Source of the DNA: Actinomycetota bacterium
Lineage (GTDB): Bacteria; Actinomycetota; Actinomycetes; Actinomycetales; Dermatophilaceae
Length of the DNA: 64,000 nucleotides
Direction of reading: 5' to 3'
Assembly: GCA_020161845.1 (NCBI GenBank)
Contig: JAIUNK010000023.1
Span: 1 to 64,000 of the forward strand
In this document: positions 8,520 to 16,043 of the stretch, piece after piece
Layout: each line of letters starts with the position of its first letter
How positions within the stretch are numbered: the first letter of the stretch is position 1
The notes under the pieces: model-generated
What the model saw: only the letters and a program-made list of their open reading frames with translations
Database searches by the model: none
Told to the model about the DNA's origin: nothing
Translations under genes and position numbers: made by a program

Positions 8520-11500
8520 CCTTGCTGCACCTTCCAAAGGTCCTTGTAGTCGTGATATCCGAGGAAGTCGTTGGCCGCCCCGAAGTTGTCTGCGACGTCG
8601 ACGATGAGGCACTCCTCCTTGCCGCCGTTCTCCGGCCCGCGCAGGCCGCGCCCCGCCATCTGGATGTAGGAGCTCGGACTGAACGTGGGCCGCGCGATGT
8701 AGAGCGCCCGGACGCCGGGGGCGTCGAAGCCCTGGACGAGAAGGTCGCAGTTCGCGAGCACCCGGAGCTCGCCCTTCTTGAAGGCGTCGATGGTGTCGCG
8801 CCGTTCCTGGCGACCGGTCTGGCCGCTCACGGCGGCCGCCGCTGCGCCCCGGTAGCGCAGCGTCGCGGCCAGCACCTGCGCCGACAGCACGCTGGGAGTG
8901 AAAACCAGCACTGGCCAGTCCGGGTCCGAGGAGAGGATGTGGTCGACAAGGATCCGCAGGCGATGCTGGTCTCGGCCCAGCTTCTCGAGCACCTCGCGCT
9001 GGACAAGCCGGGTGTCGCGAATCTGTTGCTCCTCTGCGTCCGTCAGTGCACAGGAGACACCTTCGAGCACCACGTGCCGCACCTTGGCGAGGACCCCGAT
9101 CTTCTGCAACTCGCGGTAGGCGTCGTCCTCGAACGCCGTCATCCGTCGGTGGTCGAACCGCGCGGCGAGTTCCTTGGTGGCGTCGCTGTCCGTGACCCTG
9201 CCCTTGAACGGAGTGGCCGACAAACCCACGAGAGGCCGCTCCCAGCTGCGGCCGTCGACGCCCAACCGACGGAAGAGCTCCGTGTAGCGCGTCGATCCAC
9301 CCGTTCGGTGCGCTTCGTCGACGAACACGGCGCACGGGGACCGGAGCCATTCGTACTCGGGCTCGTCGAGAACGGCCGCGAGCTTCGCGTCCGTGGCCAC
9401 GACGACGCTGAACTCCGTGTCCGGCTCCCGGACCGTGTTGGTGGACCACAGCCGGCCGACCGCCAGCGGCCGTTCGTCGGCGAGGTGTCTCCAGACAAGC
9501 CCGAACGTCTGTACGGCCTGCTCACACAGCTCGACGGATTGGGCTATCCACAGCACGGTGCCGTGCAGCACGTCGTCCTTGAATAGCTTGAGCAGCGTCT
9601 CCACCGTGACCCGGGTCTTCCCCGCGCCAGTCGGCAGCTCGACCATGCCCTTCTGGGCGTGGCCATCCGAGGTCCGGGCGGTGAGGACCTGACGCAACTG
9701 CTCGCTGATCCCCTTCTGGAAATGGTGCAGATCGCGGAGGCGGACGGCGCCAGGCACGAGGAACTGGTCAGGCTGACGATCGGCGGGGCGTCCAGCGAAG
9801 CGGGAGGCGAAGCCCATCTTTCGCAGCCAGTCGACCGTTTTGCCGCCGCCGGCCCACTCGCCGGGAACGTCCTCGAATCCCTCCTGCACAAATTGGTCGC
9901 GCAACTCCTTGACGGAGTCGCTGCCATAGACGACGAGGAAGAGCTCCGCGACGCTCGTGTCCTTGTCGAGGAGCCCCTGCGCCTCGAGCGCCGACCACAG
10001 GCCATTGGGGAGGCGCTCCCGGAGCGTGTCTTCTCCGAAGAAGATGTCGAGACGGTCCGCGTCCGTCGCCGCCGCCCGCGCGTCCTGCCGCGCGCGCTCC
10101 AGCATCTGGTCGACGGCGACCTTCTGGACGTCCTCCAGGGCTTGGTTCGACAGGCGCATGTCCAGGATGACGTTCAAGCGCGAAAGGAGCTGCTTCTCCG
10201 ACAGCGACTTCGGCACGACCACGCTTGCGCTTGACCTGACCAAGTGCTCCAGAGCCTGGTCTTCGACGCCGTCTTCGGTGGTCACGCGCTTCGTGATGCT
10301 GAGCGCGCGGGTCACCGCGACGCCCCGAAGCCTCTCTTGGTCGACGGCCCAGTTGGACTTGAGGCCGGGGAAGAGGTCGAACAGCAGTTCAGGGTCCTGC
10401 TCGCCTTCGACAATGGTCGTGAACGAGAAGCTGTCCTCGAACTTTTTGCAACCGCAGAGGCGGGCGGACTCTTCGGCGAGTTCAGGGGCCACCCGCAGGT
10501 AGGGACGCTGTCGTCTGGCCAGCTCGCGCTCCTGGTCGTCCGTCGTGGCGAGGTAGACGTTCGCCGCGCGTTGCCGTTCGATCGCGCGCCCAGTCCTCGC
10601 CGGGACGTGGACCGGATGGAGCCCCGTGGCCTCCATCGCCCGGGCGGCGGCAAGGACGAACCCGGCCAGCACATCGTCGGGGTAGTTCTTCGTGAACACC
10701 TCGCGGTCGAGCGCCTGTCCCAAGAGGGGCGCGGGCACATCGGCGAGTTCTCGAGGCAGGTCGAGCAACTCCTCCAAGGCTCTCGGCGCCCGACAGAGGG
10801 GAAGCAGACCTTCGTACCGGACCATCGAGGCCGAAACGACATCCGACGGACGCCTCGGGCCCTCGTTCGACGAGACCTGTCCGAATTCCCGGATCGCCCA
10901 GCTCGCTGGGGAGGGCACGGTGCGTGTCCTCTGGGCGGACACATCCTCGGCGGTCCACCAGCGCGCCGGCGAATCTGCTGCCAGCGCGGACGTCCACTCC
11001 ATGACGACCCTGGCGTCGACTCCCGCCTCCGCGAGCTTGACGAGGATCGAAACCGGTCCGGGCCCCGCGAACTGGTCGAATTCGACACGGGCGGCGGCCA
11101 GTTCGCCGGGCGCCAGCGAGGAATTGAACACCTCCAGCGCCGCCGCCTCATAACGCGCAGCCTCGGCCTCACCCTCCAGGGGAAACTTGGGGACGACCTT
11201 GTGAACCACCCCAGCAGCGTGCGCGAGCTTGGGTGCACAGCGCTCGTGATCGAGCACCGGCGTCGTCGTGCCCGTCAGCGCCGGAACGTCGATCACCTCG
11301 GAGGCCGGTGCCCAACCGCCTCCCACAACGGGCACCGGTATGTCCTGCTCCCGCCGCTTGAACATCATCTCGGCCGCACGTGCCGGATCCACGCCGTCGA
11401 CTGAGTCCCAGAATCGTTGGGCATCTTCATCTGAGGACTCTGCCCCAAGACCGTCCAGTCTCCTTTCGAAGACGACGTGCGGGTCGAGCTCACGGAAGAG

Positions 11501-13240
11501 CAGTCGCTTAAGCAGGCGTTCGACGCCGCCGAGCGCCAGGAACATCGGGTCGACGAACGCGGCCTCCGCAAGGCTGATGTCATCGACCGGCCGAAGGAAG
11601 ACGTGATCACGGTCCCGCGGCGCCTTGAGGCCAGCCGTCGTGGGAATGATATGGGTGTCGCCCAGCTCGGGGTGCTTGTCGATCCGGTCCGCCACCACTG
11701 TCAGGGCGCGGGACGCTCCGGCCATGCCGGACTCGGCCCAGGCTCGTAGCCAGGAGCGAACGCCCGTGGTTCGCACCAGCGGCAGGAGACGCGCCTCCTC
11801 GCGTGGCGTCATCTCCTCTCCGGGAGCAAGGAACTGGGCCACGAAGAGCGCACGTAGTCGCGTCCTGCGGGTGTCGTTGGCATAGCAGCTCCAGTGCGGC
11901 ACCGGCTGGTCCGGACAGTCAGCCGACCACGCGCGCAGGAACGGGTGCCCGATCTCGTACGTCGCTGTGTCACCGAAGTCGAGTGGAATCAGGTCGGCAG
12001 GCTGTCGGAGTCGACCATGTGCATCTGGGATCACCTGGTGCGACGCTGCGAGCGGCGGCGCATGCGCCGTCATGAGCCGGTCCCCGAAGGAGAGGGTCTC
12101 CCGGCCACGAGCAGGCAAGAAGTCGAAGTGAGCGGCAGGATCCTCGGCGGTCGATAGTTCGGGCATCAGGTCCACGAACATCGTCGCCATCCGGAGGGCG
12201 ATCTCTCGGTTATAGGCGTTTTGCAGAAGGGTGGTCCGGTCGTCGTTGACGCTCCAGGGGGCGTTGAAAAGCGCCGAAGCGCTCGTCTTGTCCTGTAGCG
12301 GGAAGTACGACCAGAACTGGCCGATGGGACAGGTTGAGCGCTCCTCGGGGACCGCGACCGTGAGCTTGATCCGTTCGCGAGCCACCGCTTCGCCGACCTC
12401 CCGGCGAGCCTCGATGCTGGGCAAGAACATGTCCGTCGCGACGAGCCACGTGCTGCCCGCGCCGTCAGGCGATTCGATGCTCAGGCGGTTTGAAGCGAGG
12501 GCGCGCGAGGCGTGCACTCGGTCGTACGACCTCTCGCCCCCCACCACGCGCAGACGAACCTCGCTCACAGTGCCGACGAAGAGGAGGAACTCGGAGCGGA
12601 AGGTTTCGATCTCGTCGTGAAGACGCTGTGTCTTCGAAACGTCGGGGAGTCGGACCACTGTGGAAGCCCACGAGCACAAATCTCGGAGAATCGGGTCCTC
12701 GGCGACACGAGAAGCGGGATCGTCGATGAGAGTGGCCGCCCGGAGCACGGGGATCTTCCCGCCCCTGGCGAGGGGGCGGAGCTTGGCCAGCGCCTGGGAT
12801 GAGCTGAACTCGAACGAGACCGAGCGGCTGAAAATCTGTGGGCGCTCTGTGACAGCGAGCACCGACTTGAAACCGAGTCCGAAGCGGCCGATCTCGTCGC
12901 CGTGCTTCGCGCTTAGATGCGCGTGCATCAGCGCAGTCAGTCCAGCGGCATCGAACGGTGCACCTTCGTTGGCGCAGTAGAGGACGTTACGCGCACGATC
13001 GAGGACGATCTCGACGCGGCCACGCGTACCTCTGGCCCCTCCCGCAATGGCGTCCGCGGCGTTCTGGACCAGTTCCAATAGAGTGCGGTTTGCGTAGCCG
13101 CCGACCCGAATCGACTGCTCGAGATTCGCATGCTCGGCGATCAGATTCGGATTGGCCTCGTATGCACCGATCGCTGCCGTGAACAGCTCGGTCAACTTCT
13201 CGACTAATTCCTGGTCGTTCCGCCAGTTGACTGTCTTCAT
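8516..13240 (-). CDS. Sacsin/Hsp90-like ATPase fused to SF2 helicase (large defence protein)
   Basis: A 1574-residue fusion, first gene of the defence operon. The N-terminus is a GHKL (Hsp90/sacsin-like) ATPase: N-box LLELVQNAADA (about 54-64), an altered G1 box ANEGAPFDAAGL in place of DNGxG (about 90-101), and G2 box GRFGLGFKS (about 118-126). About 1000 residues without recognisable motifs follow. The C-terminal 375 residues are an SF2 helicase: ELPTGAGKTR (about 1200), FVDEAHRTGG, LSATPFKG, and motif VI QMAGRGLRGPENGGKE near the end. The ATG at 13240 (MKTVNW) is preferred over an upstream in-frame start that adds a basic, unconserved leader. Its position, size and helicase domain recall the large accessory proteins DrmD/DrmE, but the GHKL domain does not fit either. 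Likely role: sensing or remodelling of foreign DNA coupled to DrmAB. Confidence 0.85.
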   Translation of the reverse strand: MKTVNWRNDQELVEKLTELFTAAIGAYEANPNLIAEHANLEQSIRVGGYANRTLLELVQNAADAIAGGARGTRGRVEIVLDRARNVLYCANEGAPFDAAGLTALMHAHLSAKHGDEIGRFGLGFKSVLAVTERPQIFSRSVSFEFSSSQALAKLRPLARGGKIPVLRAATLIDDPASRVAEDPILRDLCSWASTVVRLPDVSKTQRLHDEIETFRSEFLLFVGTVSEVRLRVVGGERSYDRVHASRALASNRLSIESPDGAGSTWLVATDMFLPSIEARREVGEAVARERIKLTVAVPEERSTCPIGQFWSYFPLQDKTSASALFNAPWSVNDDRTTLLQNAYNREIALRMATMFVDLMPELSTAEDPAAHFDFLPARGRETLSFGDRLMTAHAPPLAASHQVIPDAHGRLRQPADLIPLDFGDTATYEIGHPFLRAWSADCPDQPVPHWSCYANDTRRTRLRALFVAQFLAPGEEMTPREEARLLPLVRTTGVRSWLRAWAESGMAGASRALTVVADRIDKHPELGDTHIIPTTAGLKAPRDRDHVFLRPVDDISLAEAAFVDPMFLALGGVERLLKRLLFRELDPHVVFERRLDGLGAESSDEDAQRFWDSVDGVDPARAAEMMFKRREQDIPVPVVGGGWAPASEVIDVPALTGTTTPVLDHERCAPKLAHAAGVVHKVVPKFPLEGEAEAARYEAAALEVFNSSLAPGELAAARVEFDQFAGPGPVSILVKLAEAGVDARVVMEWTSALAADSPARWWTAEDVSAQRTRTVPSPASWAIREFGQVSSNEGPRRPSDVVSASMVRYEGLLPLCRAPRALEELLDLPRELADVPAPLLGQALDREVFTKNYPDDVLAGFVLAAARAMEATGLHPVHVPARTGRAIERQRAANVYLATTDDQERELARRQRPYLRVAPELAEESARLCGCKKFEDSFSFTTIVEGEQDPELLFDLFPGLKSNWAVDQERLRGVAVTRALSITKRVTTEDGVEDQALEHLVRSSASVVVPKSLSEKQLLSRLNVILDMRLSNQALEDVQKVAVDQMLERARQDARAAATDADRLDIFFGEDTLRERLPNGLWSALEAQGLLDKDTSVAELFLVVYGSDSVKELRDQFVQEGFEDVPGEWAGGGKTVDWLRKMGFASRFAGRPADRQPDQFLVPGAVRLRDLHHFQKGISEQLRQVLTARTSDGHAQKGMVELPTGAGKTRVTVETLLKLFKDDVLHGTVLWIAQSVELCEQAVQTFGLVWRHLADERPLAVGRLWSTNTVREPDTEFSVVVATDAKLAAVLDEPEYEWLRSPCAVFVDEAHRTGGSTRYTELFRRLGVDGRSWERPLVGLSATPFKGRVTDSDATKELAARFDHRRMTAFEDDAYRELQKIGVLAKVRHVVLEGVSCALTDAEEQQIRDTRLVQREVLEKLGRDQHRLRILVDHILSSDPDWPVLVFTPSVLSAQVLAATLRYRGAAAAAVSGQTGRQERRDTIDAFKKGELRVLANCDLLVQGFDAPGVRALYIARPTFSPSSYIQMAGRGLRGPENGGKEECLIVDVADNFGAANDFLGYHDYKDLWKVQQG

Positions 13241-13715
13241 GACGCCTCTACCCCCGCTTCTATGCCTGCTCCGCGCCAGCAACCGAACCTATCGGGGTCA
13301 CGGTGGCGCTCCGCGCGTCCTCTGATGCTAGGCAAACGAGATGGCCTGGAACGAGAGGCACCGCAAGATATTCCGAGATCGGCTGCTACCGGACTCGCCT
13401 TCCGACGCAGCAGAAGGCCTCGACTGGGCGCTCGTACGTTCTGGGGTGACCTTCCAGCCGCGCGCAAGAGCAGCTGTGACGAGCGCATGGGCAATCAGCA
13501 GGCAGCGGCGCTGCTGTTGCTGCGGGAGCCAGTCAGGATGCTCGCGGAGGTGCGCCACTGCCCGGTGCGGCTTGCGGATGACCTTTGGCAGCAAGGTCTG
13601 CGTAGGATTCCTGGCGGCGTTGCCTCATCGTTTTGCGACGCCGGCGCCCCCCGAAGTCGGCTTCGTGAGCGCCGGCTGCGGCGCAGCCGGGGGCGGGGGC
13701 GGATAGCCGCCGTTG
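13241..13715. other. Upstream region of the defence operon with a decayed ORF
   Basis: This stretch separates the defence operon start (13240) from the IS21 end at 13716. It must contain the operon promoter, but I could not pick convincing -35/-10 boxes. The minus strand carries a fragment that looks protein-like (see the pseudogene at 13328-13594). Plus-strand frames here are Arg/Cys-rich and unconvincing. Confidence 0.5.
13328..13594 (-). pseudogene. Possible remnant of a small actinobacterial hypothetical protein
   Basis: The minus-strand frame encodes RKPHRAVAHLREHPDWLP followed by RRCLLIAHALVTAALARGWKVT. This pattern (PHxxVxxLRxxPxxLP, then RxLxIxHALxxxAxxRGWxV) recalls small actinobacterial hypothetical proteins. 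A plausible 5' part (MRQRRQESYADLAAKG) lies just upstream in a different frame (about 13590-13640). The gene would therefore be frameshifted, and its 3' end runs out in low-complexity Ser/Arg. No function can be given. Confidence is low because it rests on resemblance and position only. Confidence 0.3.
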
Positions 13716-13722
13716 TGTCAAG

Positions 13723-13810
13723 GGCCAGTAGGAACTGCCCAGTGGCGGACATGAAACCTGCCCGCTGACGGTCATGAGAACTGCCCGGTGGTGGCCATGG
13801 GATCTGCCCA
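13723..13810. repeat. Four 23-bp tandem repeats at the IS21-type end
   Basis: Four imperfect copies of a unit of about 23 bp follow one another. Each ends in CTGCCC, and the middle shows CATGARAACTGCCC or a close variant. Copies lie near 13723-13742, 13743-13764, 13765-13787 and 13788-13810. IS21-family termini carry such repeats as transposase-binding sites. Confidence 0.65.
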
Positions 13811-13841
13811 GGGGGCTGCGGCCACCACCGGCCAGAGTGGT

Positions 13842-14054
13842 TTAGCTCAACGGGCTCACCCCGCGTCCGGTGAGTGCTTGGGTGAGTCGGACGCTGTCGC
13901 CGCTGGTCTGGCAGACGTGGGCGTGGTGGAGTAACCGGTCGACGGTGGCGGTGGCCAGCGTTTTGGGCATCAGCTCATCGAACCCCGAAGGGTGCAGGTT
14001 CGAGCTGATCGCGACCGAGCGTTTCTCGTAGGCGGCGTCGACGATCCCCGAAAC
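13842..14054 (-). pseudogene. istB: istB 3' fragment (IS21 helper ATPase)
   Basis: The last 71 codons of an IstB-type AAA+ helper ATPase. The sequence YEKRSVAISSNLHPSGFDEL is followed by PKTLATATVDRLLHHAHVC and ends in a TAA at 13842-13844. The region corresponds to the sensor/arginine-finger end of the protein (SN-hinge, then VDRLLHHAHV). Walker A and B are missing, so it cannot act. The 5' break at 14054 coincides with the tnsB junction. Confidence 0.8.
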
Positions 14055-14205
14055 TGGTCACTGCGAGTTGGTCAGCACGGATGAAATGGTCATCGCCGAG
14101 CGCGTCCTTGACGGTCGGGCCGTGGCGGCCGAGCTCGACGACGACGACGGGGCCGAACGTGGTCAGAATGCGAGCCCCGACGAAGAGTTCGACGGCCTTG
14201 CTCAC
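13975..14205 (-). pseudogene. Truncated TnsB-like transposase, N-terminal ~50 residues
   Basis: The GTG at 14205 overlaps the tnsA stop by 4 bp (GTGA). The product begins MSKAVELFVGARILTTFGPV and continues through VKDALGDDHFIRADQLAVTS, resembling the N-terminal beta-rich domain of actinobacterial TnsB/Mu-type transposases. At about 14054 the reading runs out of frame into istB sequence, and the chimeric ORF ends at 13975. The DDE catalytic core is lost. It is interpreted as tnsB cut by an IS21 insertion followed by deletion. Confidence 0.6.
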
Positions 14206-14978
14206 AGCGACCCCGGCGCGTCGGCTCGGAGATGGAGCGGCGTCGCGCGGGTGATCGGCCGGTCGAGGTCACACTCGAGCTGCCCAGCCCAGATGGCATG
14301 CCACATCGTCGAGATGACGTGTCCGCCGCCGGCATCCAATGCGAGAACATCGCCGACGGTGACCTCGGCTGGCATAGCCTCCACGAGGAACTGCCAGGCC
14401 GCCGCATGCCAGGGCATCTGGCGACGGAATCCCGAAATCCACATGAGGTTGGTGCGCCGAGTGGGGGCCAGCTCGATGAAGGCCTCGTGTCGCCAGCCGA
14501 CCTGCCCGCATGCCTCGGCAGCAAGGCGGACCTTGAGCAGGAAGTCGCCGTCCTGGCCATCCGATGCCCGCGCATCCCACAGGCACACGCTGCCGTCACT
14601 GTGCTGGCTGAGCAGGTCCGGCACATGCTCCAGGCGGCGTCCTGCCCGCCTCGCGGGTAGCCGCAATCGGCACGGCTGAGGCACCAACCACGTCACGTCG
14701 CTCCGCCGGTCGAGCTCTCGGACCAAGTCGTGCTCGAGTCCAGACTCGAGACGCAAGTGCGAGCGGGTCGTCGTCGAGTAGGCGTACACGGGCACGTTGC
14801 GGGACCGAGCCTTCACCTTCGGGGTGCGCGTGCGGCACAGCAAGAGCACGTCTGGCGGCTCGCTCCAGGGCCATACCTCCAGCCCATCCCCCAGATCGAA
14901 CACCCACTCGGTCTCTTGGTCGGGCAGGAGGACCACAGGAACTGGCCGCTTCCGGGCATGCGAAATAGACTCGCTCAC
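14202..14978 (-). CDS. TnsA-like heteromeric transposase endonuclease subunit
   Basis: A 258-residue TnsA-type endonuclease, the subunit that cuts the 5' transposon ends in Tn7-like elements. The catalytic region reads ESGLEHDLVRELD (Glu), then RLEHVPDLLSQH with the conserved Asp of HxPDLL. SVCLWDARASD and FLLKVRLAAEACGQVGWRHE follow, at the position of the family's DVRPAD and WEYEV segments. The usual QxK pair is not clear. Start is the GTG at 14978. The next gene was tnsB, coupled by GTGA, but that is now truncated, so the element should be immobile by itself. No tnsC or target selector remains nearby. Confidence 0.65.
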   Translation of the reverse strand: MSESISHARKRPVPVVLLPDQETEWVFDLGDGLEVWPWSEPPDVLLLCRTRTPKVKARSRNVPVYAYSTTTRSHLRLESGLEHDLVRELDRRSDVTWLVPQPCRLRLPARRAGRRLEHVPDLLSQHSDGSVCLWDARASDGQDGDFLLKVRLAAEACGQVGWRHEAFIELAPTRRTNLMWISGFRRQMPWHAAAWQFLVEAMPAEVTVGDVLALDAGGGHVISTMWHAIWAGQLECDLDRPITRATPLHLRADAPGSL

Positions 14979-15431
14979 GCGGACGGCACCTTCGTTTTCT
15001 CGACAGACTTCATCGGGACCGTCGCCGAGGGCGTACCAGTTGCAGCTGGTGCGCCCTCACTGCTGCCCAGGAGGGGCAAGCCATCGATCCCTGCGTCGCA
15101 GCGTAGTCTCACCGACCCCGAACCTACAAGATATTGCCCGTAGGTTGCCTGATCAGGCCCAGCAACACCATCCGGAGCCGGATGCATACTTATGCGAAGG
15201 TGCCACCCCGTTCTGACCTGCCATGAAGGGCGATCGGGCGACTCATGCCGACGCTCGCGCTGGTCACGACACTACGGGCTTTTTGTGACTGAGCACCGAT
15301 ATGCGACCGAAAAGGGGGGTAGTTTGTTGCCAGCGAACCAAGCACCGGGCGGAGCTGACCACCCCGCCCCAACTGGCGGGCTACCAACCCCCACGACGAG
15401 AGAGCCACGGTCGCGCTCCACCGGTGGCCAC
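14979..15431. other. Intergenic region, possible Tn7-like element end
   Basis: This lies between divergent tnsA (minus) and the small zinc-ribbon gene (plus). No convincing gene was found. It contains the inverted repeat GCATACTTATGC (15184-15195) and a related ATATGCGACC near 15299. The same TTATGC/GCATAA core recurs at 15931-15966. These may be transposase-binding or operator sites; the assignment is tentative. Confidence 0.35.
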
Positions 15432-15785
15432 ATGAGACCAAGCTATTCGGTGCTCCGACAGCGGCGCGGCAGCGGCGCGTCGCTAGGCACCGTCATCGAC
15501 GATCTGCGCGTCTGCCTGCAACCGAAGACGACGACCCGATGCATGAACCCGGAGTGCCCGGAGTTGTGTGAATGGCCGGAGGGCAGAGGCCGCCCCCCGC
15601 TCTTCCACCATCGCCTCTGCCAAGAGAAGTACCAGTTGGCGCGCAGGCGCCTCACCGCCGAGATCAGCGACCTCGTGGCGGTGCTGGACCAGACGCCAAA
15701 GCCCGCCGGTGAGGACCGCATCTACCTTGAGAACCAGCTCGCAAGGCGACGCTGGCTTCTGGCTCGCTACCCCGAGCTGCCCTGA
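15432..15785 (+). CDS. Small putative zinc-binding protein, cargo of the Tn7-like remnant
   Basis: A 117-residue protein from the ATG at 15432. Residues about 37-70 hold a Cys/His set (TRCMNPECPELCEW ... FHHRLCQEKY) of the CxxxxCxxxC...HxxxC type seen in small zinc ribbons that read a four-Cys/His site. A helical, Arg- and Leu-rich C-terminus follows (QLARRRLTAEISDL, then YLENQLARRRWLLARYPELP). It is divergent from tnsA. The codon pattern is coding-like, and the longer frame upstream of 15432 is low-complexity, which decides the start. Function is unknown; a DNA-binding accessory or regulator role is only inferred. Confidence 0.55.
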   Translation: MRPSYSVLRQRRGSGASLGTVIDDLRVCLQPKTTTRCMNPECPELCEWPEGRGRPPLFHHRLCQEKYQLARRRLTAEISDLVAVLDQTPKPAGEDRIYLENQLARRRWLLARYPELP

Positions 15786-15979
15786 ACTCCGCCGCGCCGT
15801 CCATGATGATGAGGGGCCTCAGGGACTCCGCAATGGCCGACCGGACCCCGGATCGGTGTCCACTGGCCGGCCCGCGCTGCGTCACGACCCCCTGACGCGC
15901 GGGAGGCCCAGGCGAAAAACCATCACCCACGCATAAAAATCTTATGCGACACGCCCGACCTGCATAACGTCACCAAATT

Positions 15980-16006
15980 TCTGAAATCAACGCCTCAGAT
16001 TTCAGA
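15980..16006 (-). terminator. Hairpin downstream of dnaB, possible terminator
   Basis: A perfect 9-bp stem (TCTGAAATC / GATTTCAGA) with a 9-base loop lies about 38 bp past the dnaB stop. On the minus strand it is followed by AATTTGG, only weakly T-rich, so intrinsic termination is plausible but not certain. Confidence 0.4.
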
Positions 16007-16043
16007 CTTCAGTGCATCTCGACATCGACAGCAGAGCGCAACA

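Larger units (their letters stand above)
13716..14054 (-). mobile_element. Remnant of an IS21-family element (one end plus istB 3' part)
   Basis: The element end is marked by TGTCA at 13716-13720, followed by tandem 23-bp repeats (13723-13810) and then the 3' part of istB ending at 13842. Terminal repeated motifs next to istB are characteristic of IS21-type elements. Homology stops abruptly at about 14054, where the sequence switches to tnsB. The IS is therefore a deleted relic that truncates the Tn7-like gene. Confidence 0.75.

Noticed and set aside
403..13240. BREX or Druantia classification
   Set aside because: No pglX/brxC/pglZ genes are present, and DUF1998 is in a separate DrmB-like protein next to a DrmA-type helicase rather than in a DruE-type fusion.
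14202..15785. Complete Tn7-like transposon
   Set aside because: Only tnsA is intact; tnsB is truncated and no tnsC or tniQ-type gene lies in the window.
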